Positions 37,999 to 47,336 of a DNA stretch of 64,000 nt are shown here, piece after piece. Position numbers and translations under genes: made by a program. This DNA is from an uncultured Eubacteriales bacterium. Its GTDB lineage: Bacteria > Bacillota > Clostridia > Tissierellales > Peptoniphilaceae. The stretch covers positions 176,730-240,729 of the forward strand of contig UQFH01000001.1 in assembly GCA_900540185.1 (NCBI GenBank), given 5' to 3'. Numbering within the stretch: position 1 is the first letter of the stretch; the number at the start of each line of letters is the position of its first letter. A model generated the notes under the pieces. That model saw only the letters and a program-made list of their open reading frames with translations, did not search any database and was not told the DNA's origin.

Positions 37999-38416
37999 AT
38001 GAATTGTGTTTTTTTAAATATATCTCCAGAATATATGACGCAGCAAGCGCATCTTCCGCACCTTTTTGTTTGCCACGTTTTACATTTAAAAATTTCAGAG
38101 TATCGTTTGCCATCTTTGTGGTATATCTTTCGTCCACAAACTCGGTTTTCATTCCCGTTTCTTTATACAAAAATTTGACAAAAGTCATTACAACGGAAGC
38201 TTGTTTGGACCTGTTGCCTTCCATATCGAGCGGCATTCCCGCTACCAATGTGTCCACGTTTCTTTCTTCCATTATCTTTTTTATTTTTTCGGCATCCTCT
38301 TTTTTGGAGCCTCTTTTAATTGTGCCTATCGGTATTGCAAATGTTCCCGTCGGATCGCTCACCGCAAGACCGACGGAACTCTCTCCAATGTCCATGCTCA
38401 AAATTCTATTATTCAT
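37997..38416 (-). CDS. ruvX: RuvX/YqgF, putative Holliday-junction resolvase or pre-16S rRNA nuclease
   Basis: RNase H-fold nuclease of 139 residues. E. coli YqgF trims the 5' end of 16S rRNA; the Holliday-junction role is debated. It has the first acidic site [14 protein letters not shown], the middle [22 protein letters not shown] and the final acidic [13 protein letters not shown] prefer the ATG at 38416 (GATGAATAA, 8-nt overlap with ireB) over a TTG one codon earlier. It follows ireB as in many Firmicutes. Confidence 0.92.
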   Translation of the reverse strand: MNNRILSMDIGESSVGLAVSDPTGTFAIPIGTIKRGSKKEDAEKIKKIMEERNVDTLVAGMPLDMEGNRSKQASVVMTFVKFLYKETGMKTEFVDERYTTKMANDTLKFLNVKRGKQKGAEDALAASYILEIYLKKHNS

Positions 38417-38672
38417 CAAGTTTCAAATACTCTTTTAACATCGCTTCCAATAACTCGTCTCTTTCCATTTTTATAACGATGCTTCTCGCATTGTTGTGAC
38501 TTGTTATATATGTCGGGTCGCCTGAAAGAATATATCCGATAATTTGATTTACAGGATCATAGCCTTTTTCCAAAAGTGCATTGTAAACATATTCAATGAT
38601 TTCGCGCGGCTTCATATCGTTGTCCTTATTAAGATTAAATTGCATTGTTTTATCAAAATCATTATTATTCAT
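38409..38672 (-). CDS. ireB: IreB-family regulatory protein (UPF0297, YrzL)
   Basis: An 87-residue cytosolic protein. In Enterococcus, IreB is phosphorylated by the IreK Ser/Thr kinase and restrains cephalosporin resistance. The whole chain follows the family: [13 protein letters not shown] with the phosphorylatable Thr near residue 9, [31 protein letters not shown] and [23 protein letters not shown]. Ribosome site CAAGGAGGG. Leads the ireB-ruvX pair, with the promoter at 38711-38739. Confidence 0.95.
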   Translation of the reverse strand: MNNNDFDKTMQFNLNKDNDMKPREIIEYVYNALLEKGYDPVNQIIGYILSGDPTYITSHNNARSIVIKMERDELLEAMLKEYLKLDE

Positions 38673-38710
38673 TCTTTGACCCTCCTTGTGGATATTTCTG
38701 TACTTAAAAC

Positions 38711-38739
38711 ATTATAACATTTTTTTCATTATATGTCCA
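38711..38739 (-). promoter_or_regulatory. Promoter of ireB-ruvX
   Basis: Minus strand TGGACA (38734-38739), 17 bp, TATAAT (38711-38716). Confidence 0.8.
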
Positions 38740-38859
38740 CCTTTTGTACATAAAAATATTCCGTTTGAGTTATTATATCTTATTTATACACATAAATGAT
38801 TCTTTTAAATTTACGTTTGTATTACAGTTTCTCAAATGTTTTCGTTTTTTTAGAAAATA

Positions 38860-38868
38860 TGATATAAT
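38860..38868 (+). promoter_or_regulatory. Extended -10 promoter of the PBP gene
   Basis: TGATATAAT (TG-N-TATAAT) 27 nt before the ATG; no good -35 box, consistent with an extended -10 promoter. Confidence 0.6.
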
Positions 38869-38894
38869 ATTATAGATTATGAAAGGAGAACTGT

Positions 38895-41867
38895 ATGCGA
38901 CATCGAAATAAAGTTTTTACCATTTCAAAGCTTGTTCGATATTTTATATATATAAGTTTAATCGTAGTAGTTGTTTTCGGAACGTTGTTCGCACTTGCCG
39001 GAATACGAATTATGTCACAAGTCGAGGACATCGACCCTCGAATAGTCAATATGGACTTAAATGAAACTTCTACGATATATGATCAAGACGGAAACTTAAT
39101 TGAAAAAATAGCGACAGCTGAATATCGTACAATGATAACTGTACAAGATATGCCTAAAAATTTAAAAAACGCTTTCATAGCTATCGAAGACGAAAGATTT
39201 TTGGATCACGTCGGAATTGACCCTAAAGGGATTCTGGCTTCATTATATGAAGCATATAAAACAGGTGACTCTGCAAGAGGTGCAAGTACAATCACTCAAC
39301 AACTTGTTAAAAACACATTTTTAACCCCTGCAAGAACGCTTGAAAGAAAGCTTAAAGAAATTGAAATTTCCATCAAGCTTGAAAAGATGCTTACAAAGGA
39401 CCAAATTCTTGAAGCTTATTTAAACAGGGTAAGTATGGGACAAAATGCTTACGGCGTTGAAGAAGCAGCTCAGACATATTTCAACAAACACGCCAAAGAT
39501 TTGGATCTTGTCGAATGTGCAATGCTTGCTTCAGTTGTAAAAAACCCTAACATTTATCCTCCGTTTTACAGAGTTGCGCCAAGCAATTTTGATTCTGAAA
39601 AAATGGAAAAAGTTGGCACAATCGACCTTTTAGGTCAAACATATATACTGGTTTATAATCCGACAAATGAAAACCGTGCAAATGCTGTTTTAAGAAAGAT
39701 GCACGAACTCGGATTAATCACCAATGAAGAATATGATGTAGCAAAAAATGTTGACAAAAAATCTCTACTAAAACCTGCAGAAAAGAAAGAAAATCAAATT
39801 ACAAACTATTTTGCAGACTATGTAAAGGAAAGAGTTGTAGAAGATCTTCAAGATAAATTCGGTTGGACAAAGTCGAGAGCACAAGACGAGCTTTTCTACG
39901 GTGGTCTCAAAATTTATTCTACAATCAACATGAAACTCCAACAACAAGTTGAAGACGACTACAAGAGATTCAATGAAATCCTCGTAGGTGACACCACAAA
40001 CCTTAGAGCTCCCCTACTTCTCGATATGACGGTCGACCAATACGGAAACATCATCGACAGTAAAAACAGACTTGTATTTTTAAATAGAAATAATGTTTTG
40101 AATAATGAGGGTCTGATTTATCTTGCCGACACTGAATACAAATTTGCCGACAACGGCGATTTGATGATCAAGTCCGTAAAAATGGTTCCTTATCCTTCGA
40201 ATGTTGATGTGCTGGATTTCTATACTATCGACGAAAATAAAAATCTTTTGACGCACACAATTGGAAGTCTTCCAATCAAAAAAGATGACTTCAATATGGA
40301 AAACGGTTGGATTCGAATAAATAAAAAAGCGCTTGATGAAAATCCTGAACTCTACCAAATCAAGGACGGTTTATTGGTCTTTAACGAAGGACAAATTTTT
40401 ATTAATAAAAACGGAATTGTTCAACCTCAAAGCTCGACAATTATTATCGACTACAAAAAAGGTCACATAATTGCTATGGCGGGCGGACGTGACGTCGACG
40501 GAAGACGTATTTTTAACAGAGCTACAAACTCGGAAAGACAACCGGGATCTGCAATAAAGCCTGTGGGTGTATATCTCGAAGCGCTCGACAACGGCTACAC
40601 CGCAGGAAGTGCAATAGACGACGTTCCGTTTAACTTAAACGGCAATCCGTGGCCGAACAACTGGTACTCCGGCTACAAGGGAATCACATCCCTTAGATAT
40701 GCAGTTGAACAATCTATAAATACAAGTGCAGTCCACACTTTAAACAGTCTCGGTGTCAAAAATGTTATTCCGTATCTTGAAAAGATGGGAATAATAAATA
40801 AGGACCATCCTGAAAGAGACACATTTGTGACCGAAGCGGAAAATGCAAAGTACAACGACGAGAACTCTTCTGCCCTCGCTCTTGGCGGTATGACAAAGGG
40901 CTTGAGTCCACTTACACTTGCAAGTGCATACACTGCAATTGCAAATGAAGGGGTTTATGTTAAACCTAGTCCTTATACAAAAGTTATAGACAAAGACGGT
41001 GCGACAATTTTGGAATACAAACCGGAAGGCGTTCGCGTTGTAAGTGAACAAACGGCTTATATTATGAAAGATATTTTGAGAACTGTCGTTTCAAACGGAC
41101 TTGGTAAAGCTGCAAAAGTTCCAAATCAAGTTACAGCCGGTAAGACCGGTACAACCCAATACACTGCAGACTTGTGGTTTGTCGGATTCACAGACTACTA
41201 TCTCGGAGCAACTTGGATTGGAAGCGACACGCCTCGAATCACTATGAATAAAAACTCTATGATTGCGGCTCAAATGTGGGAAAATATTATGGAAAAGGCG
41301 CACGAAGGTCTTGCTCCTGTAAAAGAGTTCAAGATGCCCGACGGCATTGTTAAGGCTCAAATTTGTACGCAGTCAGGCAAAGCTCCGACCGGGCTTTGCG
41401 GAGGAGACCCGCGTGGAGTTGTAAAAACAGAACTATTTGTTAAGGGCACTGAGCCTAAAGCTCCTTGTGACATCCACATCGAAGCAAAGGTTTGCGAAGA
41501 ATCAGGTCTCCTTGCAAATCCTTACTGCCCAATTGATCACGTAAAATCCGGAGTCTTTATTAACAGAAAACCGCAATATGTGCCAAGCGCTCACAACGGC
41601 ATCGTCCCTTCAGATTGGGGATACTCATATCCGCAAGGATATTGTGACCTACACAACGAAAATACTCAAAGTGAAGGTGGAGAAACTTCAGACTTGTTCG
41701 ACCCGGATATCGAAACAGGCGACGATGAAACAAATAAAGATAATAAGGATAAAAACTCAACAAAACCGAAGGAAAACAAAAAGCCGAATGATACTGTAGT
41801 ACCTAAGGAAGATCAAAAACCTGATGTTAATGAAAACACGGGCGGAACAATCGATTTGTTTAACTAG
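38895..41867 (+). CDS. Class A (bifunctional) penicillin-binding protein, PBP1A family
   Basis: A 990-residue glycosyltransferase/transpeptidase that polymerises and crosslinks peptidoglycan outside the membrane. Membrane helix at 15-37; GT51 domain with AIEDERFLDHVGID (about 96-109), GASTITQQLVKN and a typical AYLNRVSMGQNAYGVEEA; transpeptidase with SAIK nucleophile site (RQPGSAIKPVG, Ser about 551), an SxN motif (SIN) in VEQSINTS and KTGTT (about 749). Between the domains there is an extra segment of about 120 residues. The C-terminal tail is Lys/Asp/Asn-rich and ends in GGTIDLFN. Ribosome site GAAAGGAG. Single gene. Confidence 0.96.
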   Translation: MRHRNKVFTISKLVRYFIYISLIVVVVFGTLFALAGIRIMSQVEDIDPRIVNMDLNETSTIYDQDGNLIEKIATAEYRTMITVQDMPKNLKNAFIAIEDERFLDHVGIDPKGILASLYEAYKTGDSARGASTITQQLVKNTFLTPARTLERKLKEIEISIKLEKMLTKDQILEAYLNRVSMGQNAYGVEEAAQTYFNKHAKDLDLVECAMLASVVKNPNIYPPFYRVAPSNFDSEKMEKVGTIDLLGQTYILVYNPTNENRANAVLRKMHELGLITNEEYDVAKNVDKKSLLKPAEKKENQITNYFADYVKERVVEDLQDKFGWTKSRAQDELFYGGLKIYSTINMKLQQQVEDDYKRFNEILVGDTTNLRAPLLLDMTVDQYGNIIDSKNRLVFLNRNNVLNNEGLIYLADTEYKFADNGDLMIKSVKMVPYPSNVDVLDFYTIDENKNLLTHTIGSLPIKKDDFNMENGWIRINKKALDENPELYQIKDGLLVFNEGQIFINKNGIVQPQSSTIIIDYKKGHIIAMAGGRDVDGRRIFNRATNSERQPGSAIKPVGVYLEALDNGYTAGSAIDDVPFNLNGNPWPNNWYSGYKGITSLRYAVEQSINTSAVHTLNSLGVKNVIPYLEKMGIINKDHPERDTFVTEAENAKYNDENSSALALGGMTKGLSPLTLASAYTAIANEGVYVKPSPYTKVIDKDGATILEYKPEGVRVVSEQTAYIMKDILRTVVSNGLGKAAKVPNQVTAGKTGTTQYTADLWFVGFTDYYLGATWIGSDTPRITMNKNSMIAAQMWENIMEKAHEGLAPVKEFKMPDGIVKAQICTQSGKAPTGLCGGDPRGVVKTELFVKGTEPKAPCDIHIEAKVCEESGLLANPYCPIDHVKSGVFINRKPQYVPSAHNGIVPSDWGYSYPQGYCDLHNENTQSEGGETSDLFDPDIETGDDETNKDNKDKNSTKPKENKKPNDTVVPKEDQKPDVNENTGGTIDLFN

Positions 41868-41869
41868 AC

Positions 41870-41901
41870 GAAAAGAAGCGAATATGCTTCTTTTCTTTTT
41901 A
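41870..41901 (+). terminator. Terminator of the PBP gene
   Basis: GAAAAGAAGC / GCTTCTTTTC stem, loop GAATAT, then five T, right after the stop codon. Confidence 0.92.
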
Positions 41902-41935
41902 TCAAATTTAAATATAAAGGAGACAAAACTAAACT

Positions 41936-43183
41936 ATGGATAATGAATTAATAGCAAAACTAAAATCTGACAAAGAATTCTTGTGGATAAATCCGAATTT
42001 CAATAAGAGAGCGATATATGGCGAAGTTTCAAGCAAAGAAATAAATGAGGCAAATAATCTGCTATTAAAATTCGCACCGTTTTTAAAATCGGCTTTCAAA
42101 GAACTCGAAACGACAGACGGCATCATAGAGTCGCCTCTTTTGAATCTCAACAAATTCGGAATAAAAAATTTGTATTTAAAAGAGGACAATCTCCTTCCGA
42201 TTGCAGGAAGCGTGAAAGCAAGAGGTGGGATTTTCGAAATTTTAAAATATGCTGAAACTCTTGCAGCAAATGCAAATCTAATCGATGTTGAAAAAGATTA
42301 CTCGCAATTTGATTCTGATGTTTTTCGAAAGTTTTTCAGCGAGTACAAAATTCAAGTCGGCTCGACCGGAAATCTCGGTATTTCAATCGGACTAATAAGT
42401 GCAAAGCTCGGTTTTAATGCAATTGTTCATATGAGCAAGGACGCAAAAGATTGGAAGAAAAAACTGCTTCGAGAAAACGGAGTTAATGTCACCCAATATG
42501 ATTCAAACTACAGCGAAGCGGTCAAAAACGGACGAATGCTTTCGGACGAAGACGAGAAAAGTTATTTTGTAGACGATGAAAAATCAATCAATTTGTTCCT
42601 TGGCTATTCAACCGCAGCTCTGAGACTAAAAGAACAACTTATAGAAAAACATATTTCGGTTGACGATAAGCATCCGCTATTTGTATATATTCCATGCGGC
42701 GTCGGCGGAGCGCCTTCGGGCATTTTGCACGGTCTAAAAACTGTCTTTGGCGAAAATGTGTATGTATTTTTTGTCGAACCTGTAAGAAGCGCATCTGTAC
42801 TTCTCGGTATGTCAACCGGTTTAAACAGCAAAATCAGCGTTCATGACATAGGCATGGACGGAAAAACTGAAGCTGACGGGCTCGCTGTCGGAAGAGCGAG
42901 TGAATTATGCTGCGAATCTTCAAAAAACACTCTCTCCGGCATATTTATTATAAATGAAAATTCGATTTTTGAACTTATGAAAGAACTTTATAAAAAAGAG
43001 TCTGTTTTTGTCGAGCCTAGCGCCGCAAGTTCAATGATTTTTACAAAGTTTTTAGATGATGACGAATTTATAAAATTTATAAATAAAGAAGAAATATCCC
43101 CTGAAAATATAATCCACATTGCGTGGTCAACCGGAGGTATGCTCGTTCCAGAAAGTGAGCGAGAAAAACTTTTAAAGAAATAA
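41936..43183 (+). CDS. dsdA: D-serine ammonia-lyase (D-serine dehydratase)
   Basis: PLP enzyme (fold type II) converting D-serine to pyruvate and ammonia, which detoxifies D-serine and feeds PFOR with pyruvate. 415 residues, slightly shorter than E. coli DsdA (442). PLP lysine in GSVKARGGIFE (about 89), phosphate-binding loop GSTGNLGISIG, and the glycine-rich CGVGGAPSG. The ribosome site AAAGGAG is about 13 nt from the ATG, longer than usual, but no better start is seen. No dsdC regulator or dsdX permease adjoins it. Confidence 0.9.
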   Translation: MDNELIAKLKSDKEFLWINPNFNKRAIYGEVSSKEINEANNLLLKFAPFLKSAFKELETTDGIIESPLLNLNKFGIKNLYLKEDNLLPIAGSVKARGGIFEILKYAETLAANANLIDVEKDYSQFDSDVFRKFFSEYKIQVGSTGNLGISIGLISAKLGFNAIVHMSKDAKDWKKKLLRENGVNVTQYDSNYSEAVKNGRMLSDEDEKSYFVDDEKSINLFLGYSTAALRLKEQLIEKHISVDDKHPLFVYIPCGVGGAPSGILHGLKTVFGENVYVFFVEPVRSASVLLGMSTGLNSKISVHDIGMDGKTEADGLAVGRASELCCESSKNTLSGIFIINENSIFELMKELYKKESVFVEPSAASSMIFTKFLDDDEFIKFINKEEISPENIIHIAWSTGGMLVPESEREKLLKK

Positions 43184-43218
43184 AAAAATGGCTAACTATT
43201 TCATATAGTAGCCATTTT
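43182..43218. terminator. Bidirectional terminator between dsdA and the M42 peptidase
   Basis: AAAATGGCTA (43185-43194) / TAGCCATTTT (43209-43218). A run of A before it gives seven T on the minus strand; on the plus strand the T tract is shorter. Confidence 0.85.
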
Positions 43219-43227
43219 AATTTGCTT

Positions 43228-44271
43228 TTATTTTGCAAGTACATATGCGAGTGCCAAGTCAGTTGTTGCTTTGATACCGTCTTTGTGTGTACGTTCAAAG
43301 CTGTGGCTTGCGTCAACACCCGGTCCGATGAGAGCTGCTCTTACATCAACACCTGCTCTTTGTGCTGCGGAAGCATCTGAGCCGTAGAACGGATAAATGT
43401 CGAGCACATATGGAATGTCATTTTCCTTTGCGAGCTTAATAAGCTTTCTCTTCATATCGATATCATATGGTCCTGTTGAGTCCTTTACACAAATAGTTGT
43501 CTTTTGTTCGTCTGATGTTTGTCCAGGTCCAGGGGCAGCCATATCGACTGAAATAAATTCAGTAACTTCTTTCGGAACTCCTGCGCTTGAGCCGTGACCG
43601 ACTTCTTCATAGTTTGAAATGAATAGATATGTTGTTCTCGGTGGAACAATATTGTTTTCTTTCATATATTTTGCAATTCCTACCAGTGTCATAACGCAAG
43701 CTTTGTCATCGAGGTGACGACTCTTCAAATAGCCAGAATCGCAAAGTCTTGTGCCTGTGTTGTAGTAAACAAAGTCTCCAACTTGAATTCCAAGCTTTTC
43801 CAAATCTTCCTTGCTCTTTACAACTTCATCAACACGAATTTCAAGATTCTTGTCATTTCTTTCAATTGATTGTGTGAGCCCACCATTTACGTGGCTTGAT
43901 GCAGCTGTGGTCATGATTGTTCCCATGTATTCTTTTCCATCTTCTGTCGGAATTGTGACTTCAAGTCCTTCAACGGTTGCCCATGAATATCCGCCGAGCA
44001 TGCTCATTTTTAAACGACCGTTCGGTTTTAATTCCTTGACCATTGCGCCGAGTGTGTCGACGTGTGCCGACAATAGAAGAGCGTCATCTTTGTTTTCACC
44101 TTCTATTTTGCATAGTAATGCGCCTTTTCTTGTATATTCGCAAGGATAATATTTTTCGAGTTCATCCTTAACAAATTTAACCGCTTTTTTTGTGTCACCT
44201 GTTGGTGAAGGGGTCTTTAAAAGTTCAATACCAAAATTGATAATATAATCTAAATCATATTTAAATGCCAT
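43228..44271 (-). CDS. M42 family metallopeptidase (glutamyl aminopeptidase/TET-like)
   Basis: A 347-residue dinuclear-metal aminopeptidase forming large tetrahedral assemblies in known relatives; trims peptides in the cytosol. Metal and catalytic motifs: SAHVDTLGAMV (His and Asp), HLDDKAC (bridging Asp), NYEEVGHGSS (catalytic Glu and metal Glu), SVDMAAPGPG (Asp) and DASHSFERTHKDG (final His). The ribosome site is GGAGGTATTTT. A good promoter lies just upstream at 44299-44327. Single gene. Confidence 0.92.
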   Translation of the reverse strand: MAFKYDLDYIINFGIELLKTPSPTGDTKKAVKFVKDELEKYYPCEYTRKGALLCKIEGENKDDALLLSAHVDTLGAMVKELKPNGRLKMSMLGGYSWATVEGLEVTIPTEDGKEYMGTIMTTAASSHVNGGLTQSIERNDKNLEIRVDEVVKSKEDLEKLGIQVGDFVYYNTGTRLCDSGYLKSRHLDDKACVMTLVGIAKYMKENNIVPPRTTYLFISNYEEVGHGSSAGVPKEVTEFISVDMAAPGPGQTSDEQKTTICVKDSTGPYDIDMKRKLIKLAKENDIPYVLDIYPFYGSDASAAQRAGVDVRAALIGPGVDASHSFERTHKDGIKATTDLALAYVLAK

Positions 44272-44298
44272 AAAATACCTCCTTAATAATACATTTTT

Positions 44299-44327
44299 AT
44301 TATAACATTTTTATCCTGAAATTACAA
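44299..44327 (-). promoter_or_regulatory. Promoter of the M42 peptidase
   Basis: Minus strand TTGTAA (44322-44327), 17 bp, TATAAT (44299-44304); its -35 box covers the aroQ stop codon. I see no strong terminator between aroQ and this gene, so read-through from the aro operon is possible. Confidence 0.8.
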
Positions 44328-44735
44328 AAAATAGCTAAGCGCCATTTTGTATACATAATCTCCAAACCCTGCAATAACTCCGTCCGCACCGCGAGCCGTA
44401 AGCAAATTTCTTCTCTCTTCTTCGCGTCTGAACACATTTGTGATATGCACTTCAACTTTCGGCACATCAATCGAAAGAAGCGCATCCAAAATCGCAATGC
44501 TGTAGTGCGAATATGCCCCCGGATTTATAATAAGTCCGTCATAATCTCTGAGCTGAATCCTGTCAATTATCTCACCTTCTGAATTTGACGTGAAAAATTC
44601 TATTTCATTGTCATTTAAATCAGCCATAGACCTCAATTCATTTTCGATGTCCGTAAGCGACTTTGTGCCGTATTTTTCCGGCTCTCTTATGCCCAAATAT
44701 CTAAGATTTGGACCATTTACCACTAATATTCTCAT
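44322..44735 (-). CDS. aroQ: Type II 3-dehydroquinate dehydratase
   Basis: Third step of the shikimate pathway: 3-dehydroquinate to 3-dehydroshikimate. 137 residues, dodecameric type II family. Visible are VNGPNLRYLGIREPEKYG (normally NGPNLNLLG), SNSEGEIIDRIQ, INPGAYSHYSIAILDAL and VEVHITNVFRREEER. Overlaps the aroK stop by 4 nt (ATGA). Last gene of the murB-aro operon. Confidence 0.94.
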   Translation of the reverse strand: MRILVVNGPNLRYLGIREPEKYGTKSLTDIENELRSMADLNDNEIEFFTSNSEGEIIDRIQLRDYDGLIINPGAYSHYSIAILDALLSIDVPKVEVHITNVFRREEERRNLLTARGADGVIAGFGDYVYKMALSYFL

Positions 44736-45241
44736 TTGACAATTCCCATCCTTCTAAGTTCATCTTTTATAAAACTTGCTGTCAAAAATAATCCTTTATC
44801 GACCTTTACTTCCATATCGCAAAAATCTCTGTACTTATCAATCCGCCTTTCGTACAGCGAATTTAAAACCTTGTCCTTGTTGTTCCGAAGAAGCGGTCTG
44901 TTTTTGCTGGTCAATACTTTTCTGATTTCATTCAAATCGCGATTAATAAAAATAACAAATCCGTTTTGTTTTAAAACCTCTTTATTGCACGCTCTCTCAA
45001 CGACACCGCCACCTGTTGCAACAACAGTTCTGTCATATTTGCTCATAATGTCGACAAGCGCCTTTGTCTCCTCAATTCTGAAGAAATCTTCGCCGATTTC
45101 AAAAAGTTCGTCGACAGTCATGCCTGACGTTTTTTTGATATATCTGTCCGAGTCAATTGCCTTATAACCAAGCATTTTTCTTAGCTCGAGCGAAAGGGTC
45201 GTCTTTCCGCAACCCGGCATCCCGATTAACACTATATTCAC
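44732..45241 (-). CDS. aroK: Shikimate kinase
   Basis: Phosphorylates shikimate at O3 with ATP. 169 residues. P-loop GMPGCGKTTLSLEL (7-20), the shikimate-binding IDSDRYIKK, FFRIEE, TGGGVV and the lid NRPLLR. Start is GTG, overlapping the aroC stop (GTGA). A second chorismate-pathway gene follows immediately. Confidence 0.94.
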   Translation of the reverse strand: MNIVLIGMPGCGKTTLSLELRKMLGYKAIDSDRYIKKTSGMTVDELFEIGEDFFRIEETKALVDIMSKYDRTVVATGGGVVERACNKEVLKQNGFVIFINRDLNEIRKVLTSKNRPLLRNNKDKVLNSLYERRIDKYRDFCDMEVKVDKGLFLTASFIKDELRRMGIVK

Positions 45242-46176
45242 TTTGACCCTCTCCTTATTAAATCATATAAAACTATCGCCGTCATAGACTCCAACACGAC
45301 TTGAACACGTTTTGAAATATTCTTGTCGTGTCTTCCTCCAAATTTTACATTTAATGCATTATACTCCTTGTCCACCGTTTGAACCGGAAAATCATGTGTT
45401 TGAATCGGTTTTAAAAGCGTATAAAAATAAATTTCTTCGCCGTTTGTTATTCCACCGTCAACTCCGCCCCAATAGTTGTGTTTGAGTTTCGGTTCACCTT
45501 CTTTTATTTCATATTCATCATATATTTCTTCGATTGTTTTCGAATATAAATTTTCTATTTCTCCGAAATTTACCCCCTTAACTGCAGGTATTGAAAACAT
45601 CGCATGTGCAATTTCCGATTCAAAACTGTCGAAAAAAGGCTCTCCGATACCGGCCTTAACACCGTGAACAGAGACTTTTATTCTCGCCCCCGTTCCCGAT
45701 TCGCCGAATATTATTTTTGATTCAATCGTTATCCCCATTTTTGAAAGTATGTCCATAACGACAGAACCTGCAACAACTATCGGTGCCGTCATTCTTCCCG
45801 AAAATATTCCACCGCCTGTTCTAAAAGCATTGCCGCTATATTTTATATATTTCGAATAATCCGCATGTCCCGGTCTAAATATGCTCGATATCTTATCATA
45901 ATCTTCCGGTTTTATATCCTCGTTTTTAATAGCAAAAGTAAAAGGTGATTCCGTCGTGTGTCCGTCCTCCAAACCCGATACAAATAAAAAATCATCCCTT
46001 TCAACTCTTTTTGTCTCGCCTTTTGCACTCGGTCTTCGCCTACTAAGATCCGATTCTATTCTTTCGAAATCTATCTTCGTTCCTGCAGGGAGTCCCTCCA
46101 AACTTCCTCCGACACAAATGTCATGGGAAGCTCCGAAAATATTAAATTTTACAACTTTTCCAATAGAAAAACTCAT
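45238..46176 (-). CDS. aroC: Chorismate synthase, short form
   Basis: FMN-dependent enzyme making chorismate from EPSP. Family signs are the N-terminal FGASHD (usually GESHG, with the catalytic His kept), RRRPSAKGETKRVERDDF, the second active-site His in RPGHADYSKYIKY and GGRHD. At 312 residues it is about 40-70 residues shorter than usual and lacks the common C-terminal helix region; the RSSARETA loop is replaced by IFSGRMTA. Still, core residues look intact, so I expect activity. Start overlaps the aroA stop by 4 nt. Confidence 0.87.
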   Translation of the reverse strand: MSFSIGKVVKFNIFGASHDICVGGSLEGLPAGTKIDFERIESDLSRRRPSAKGETKRVERDDFLFVSGLEDGHTTESPFTFAIKNEDIKPEDYDKISSIFRPGHADYSKYIKYSGNAFRTGGGIFSGRMTAPIVVAGSVVMDILSKMGITIESKIIFGESGTGARIKVSVHGVKAGIGEPFFDSFESEIAHAMFSIPAVKGVNFGEIENLYSKTIEEIYDEYEIKEGEPKLKHNYWGGVDGGITNGEEIYFYTLLKPIQTHDFPVQTVDKEYNALNVKFGGRHDKNISKRVQVVLESMTAIVLYDLIRRGSK

Positions 46177-47336
46177 CTCATCCTCCCCAAAAAACTATAT
46201 AGCTCGTAGTGTGATTTTTTTAAGCAATCTTTATTTTTAAGAACGACTCTCCCCTTGTGAAAACATGAAAGTATGAGCGCCATATGAAAAATCCTGTGCT
46301 CTTTCGGATTATGATAAATCGAACATTCGGAATCAAAATCCGAAGTTCTTCCGCCTATCACAATTGTGTCTCCCCCAATTGAAACGGCGTAGCCGAACAT
46401 ATTTAAAACTTTTTTTATTTCATGTGTTCTATTTGATTCCTTATACGCAAGATTTTTTATGCCTATAATTTTATATTTTTTTCCATTCATTCCCGACTTT
46501 ATTGCAAGCGCCGCAGCAAAAACCGGTGCAAGGTCCAAATTGTTTTTTAAATCGAAAGTGCACTTGTCTGATTTTAACCACTCCGAAATAATATTGTCGG
46601 TCGATTTTGCAGCTTTCGTTTTTGGCATATCGCCGTCAAGTCTATTAAAATATTTTAAAATTTCAAAAAATGCTCTGTTGCTCATATCTTCCGGCACATT
46701 TACTTCCAGTCTTTCCGCATCATTATTCATTCTTCGAATTGCATCTTCGGTTTGTAGTAAATATTGAACATTTGCCCCATCGCCATAACTCACATCAAAT
46801 TTATTAACCCCCGCCATCATCATGCCGGATGCAAACTGTGTCGACTTTGAAATGTCGACGTCAAATTTTCTATGAGTTATTTTTCCTGAAAATTCAATCG
46901 AATCCTTTGATTTTTTAAAATCAATTCCCTCATCTTTAAAAAGTTTTTCGTAATAATCAAGAGGTCTTTCAAAAAGCCGCTCGCTCCCTTCGAGCTTATG
47001 CTTCTTGCCATCCAGAAAAACCGGAATCAGAAATCTTAGACTGCTCCCGCTGTCTTTTAGGTAGTGAGTATCTTTCTTGGTTTTCCACTTCGGAAGAAGT
47101 GTAAGTTCCGAAATTTTGTCAAAGCGACTATTGTAATATTTGAATTGATAATTATCGTAAAGTGCTGAAAGCGTTATATTTGCATCTTCTGAAAAACTGA
47201 AATTCTTGATTGTTGTCGGTTTATTTAATACATAACTCAAAACCAAAAATCTGTGGCTATAGCTTTTTGAAGCGCACGGTAGATATGGGAATTTTAAATT
47301 TTCATCAAAACCTTTTTCAAACTCTCTTCCAACCAC
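46173..47336 (-). CDS. aroA: 3-phosphoshikimate 1-carboxyvinyltransferase (EPSP synthase), divergent
   Basis: Joins PEP and shikimate-3-phosphate. 387 residues against about 430 in most families. Recognisable sites are the N-terminal CASKSYSHRFL, GSSLRFLIPVF (in place of NAGTAMRP), RPLDYYEKL, SKSTQFASGMMMAG, the catalytic DLAPVFAALA-like strand (LDLAPVFAAALA) and KESNRTHEIKKVL. The overall identity looks low, so this is a divergent class. The start is GTG at 47336, with a GAGGG ribosome site at 10 nt; it overlaps the end of aroB by 43 nt, unusually long for this operon. A later start would cut the first strand. Confidence 0.85.
   Translation of the reverse strand: MVGREFEKGFDENLKFPYLPCASKSYSHRFLVLSYVLNKPTTIKNFSFSEDANITLSALYDNYQFKYYNSRFDKISELTLLPKWKTKKDTHYLKDSGSSLRFLIPVFLDGKKHKLEGSERLFERPLDYYEKLFKDEGIDFKKSKDSIEFSGKITHRKFDVDISKSTQFASGMMMAGVNKFDVSYGDGANVQYLLQTEDAIRRMNNDAERLEVNVPEDMSNRAFFEILKYFNRLDGDMPKTKAAKSTDNIISEWLKSDKCTFDLKNNLDLAPVFAAALAIKSGMNGKKYKIIGIKNLAYKESNRTHEIKKVLNMFGYAVSIGGDTIVIGGRTSDFDSECSIYHNPKEHRIFHMALILSCFHKGRVVLKNKDCLKKSHYELYSFLGRMR

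Noticed and set aside
46173..46176. Frameshift at the aro gene junctions
   Set aside because: The short overlaps (ATGA, GTGA) are normal translational coupling, and both frames carry intact proteins.
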